A DNA stretch of 45,248 nt, from positions 1 through 45,248 of the IMG/VR virus record IMGVR_UViG_3300045996_000988; one strand, written 5' to 3'. The stretch's first letter is position 1. Each line of letters opens with the position of its first letter. A model generated the notes under the pieces. The model was not told the DNA's origin. It worked only from the letters and a program-made list of their open reading frames with translations, and did no database searches. The translations under genes were made by a program, and so were the position numbers. Below, one piece after another: positions 44,709 to 45,248 of the stretch. The DNA comes from a virus.

Positions 44709-45248
44709 ATGCCGACGATCATTCCGTTCACTTGGACGCAGGGCCGCTCCGTGCAGGCGTGGGCAACGTCGGCGCCGGCTACCGGGCAGTGGTACATTGA
44801 CCGCTCCGACCCGGACTACATCAACGGCGTGCAGTTGGTCTATAAGGTCGTCCCGCAGTGGAAGGTGTTGGACTTCACGCGCACGCGCGACGGCAACCTG
44901 CTCATTCTGGTGTGCGGGCCGACCGACACGGGCGAGCGCGGGCTCCTGCGCGTCTACCGGGGCGACGGCACCCCCGAACCGGCGAGCGTCACCGATTACG
45001 TGGAACTGGAAGCGACCAACGTCTCCGGCGCGGCTATCGGTGTTCGCTCGAGCGGCGAGGTGGACGTGTTCTACAACCACGGGGGCACGATCAAGAGCCG
45101 GGTATCCAGCGACGGGGGTGAGACGTTCGGCGCCGCAACGTCTCACTCGCTCGCGGGCGCGGGCGCGGTGGTGTTCGTCCCGTTCCAATCGTCACTGGCA
45201 GCAGCGACCGGAACCCAGTTCTACACCGAAGCCCAAACGGTCGGCGGC
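44709..45248 (+). CDS. Minor tail protein, 5' part of the gene that crosses the circle junction
   Basis: ATG one base after the tape measure stop. This part codes the first 180 residues (of which the last 42 or so fall in the repeated end); the frame continues at base 2 to 781. N-terminus P-F-T-W-T-Q-G-R-S-V-Q-A-W. Later Y-V-E-L-E-A-T-N-V-S-G-A-A-I-G-V-R-S-S-G-E-V-D-V-F-Y and R-V-S-S-D-G-G-E-T-F-G look like beta-propeller or sialidase-type (Asp-box-like S-x-D-G-G-x-T-F) repeats, usual in tail-tip proteins. Confidence 0.8.
   Translation, partial: MPTIIPFTWTQGRSVQAWATSAPATGQWYIDRSDPDYINGVQLVYKVVPQWKVLDFTRTRDGNLLILVCGPTDTGERGLLRVYRGDGTPEPASVTDYVELEATNVSGAAIGVRSSGEVDVFYNHGGTIKSRVSSDGGETFGAATSHSLAGAGAVVFVPFQSSLAAATGTQFYTEAQTVGG
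45122..45248. repeat. Terminal direct repeat, right copy
   Basis: Exact copy of bases 1-127. Joining base 45121 to base 1 restores one open reading frame (44709 to 781). The window therefore carries these bases twice; the biological molecule most likely has them once. Confidence 0.95.

Overview
The window is one complete, circularised genome of a temperate, tailed (siphovirus-type) bacteriophage. The first 127 bases (1-127) are repeated exactly at the end (45122-45248), so the molecule closes into a circle of 45,121 bp and one tail gene runs across the junction. The DNA is clearly GC-rich (about 60% or more by eye). Promoters look like sigma-70 sites, ribosome sites are strong, and genes overlap by ATGA or GTGA throughout. 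This points to a phage of a high-GC bacterium, but nothing in the window names the host.

Layout. (1) 44709 through the junction to 7802, plus strand: tail tip, baseplate and fibre genes. They are interrupted by a minus-strand accessory operon (4096-2827) with its own promoter, ending in a Lar-like anti-restriction gene. (2) A strong bidirectional terminator at 7829-7866. (3) 7871-9708, minus strand: a small gene, tyrosine integrase and repressor. A divergent control region (9709-9933) holds two face-to-face promoters, each with the same 8-bp operator-like box in its spacer. (4) 9934-26870, plus strand: the early/replication operon. It holds a Cro-like protein, small unknowns, an ssDNA-binding-like protein, a primase/DUF927 helicase, a 12-copy symmetrical iteron region (candidate origin), a C5 methyltransferase, a DinG-like helicase, a RuvC-like resolvase, a SNF2 helicase-methyltransferase fusion invaded by an HNH endonuclease, an HD hydrolase and regulators. 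(5) A promoter, leader and terminator at 26905-27092, just behind a zinc-finger/HTH protein, which looks like a late-gene antitermination switch. (6) 27111-44707, plus strand: endolysin, terminase, portal, MuF-type head protein, scaffold, major capsid, a TPR-glycosyltransferase and FkbM methyltransferase pair, head-tail connectors, tail terminator, major tail protein, frameshifting tail chaperones and tape measure.

What stands out. The large terminase gene has an in-frame TGA exactly where a Trp is expected, just after Walker A. Three long genes carry credible protein-coding ORFs in a second frame: C5 methyltransferase, DinG helicase and SNF2-methyltransferase. The SNF2 case can be explained as a 531-bp in-frame insertion bearing an endonuclease VII-like HNH gene that borrows its last codons from the host gene. 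The origin candidate is a near mirror image of six forward and six inverted copies of a 9-bp motif. A 48-residue one-helix membrane protein is encoded antisense between the tail chaperones and the tape measure.
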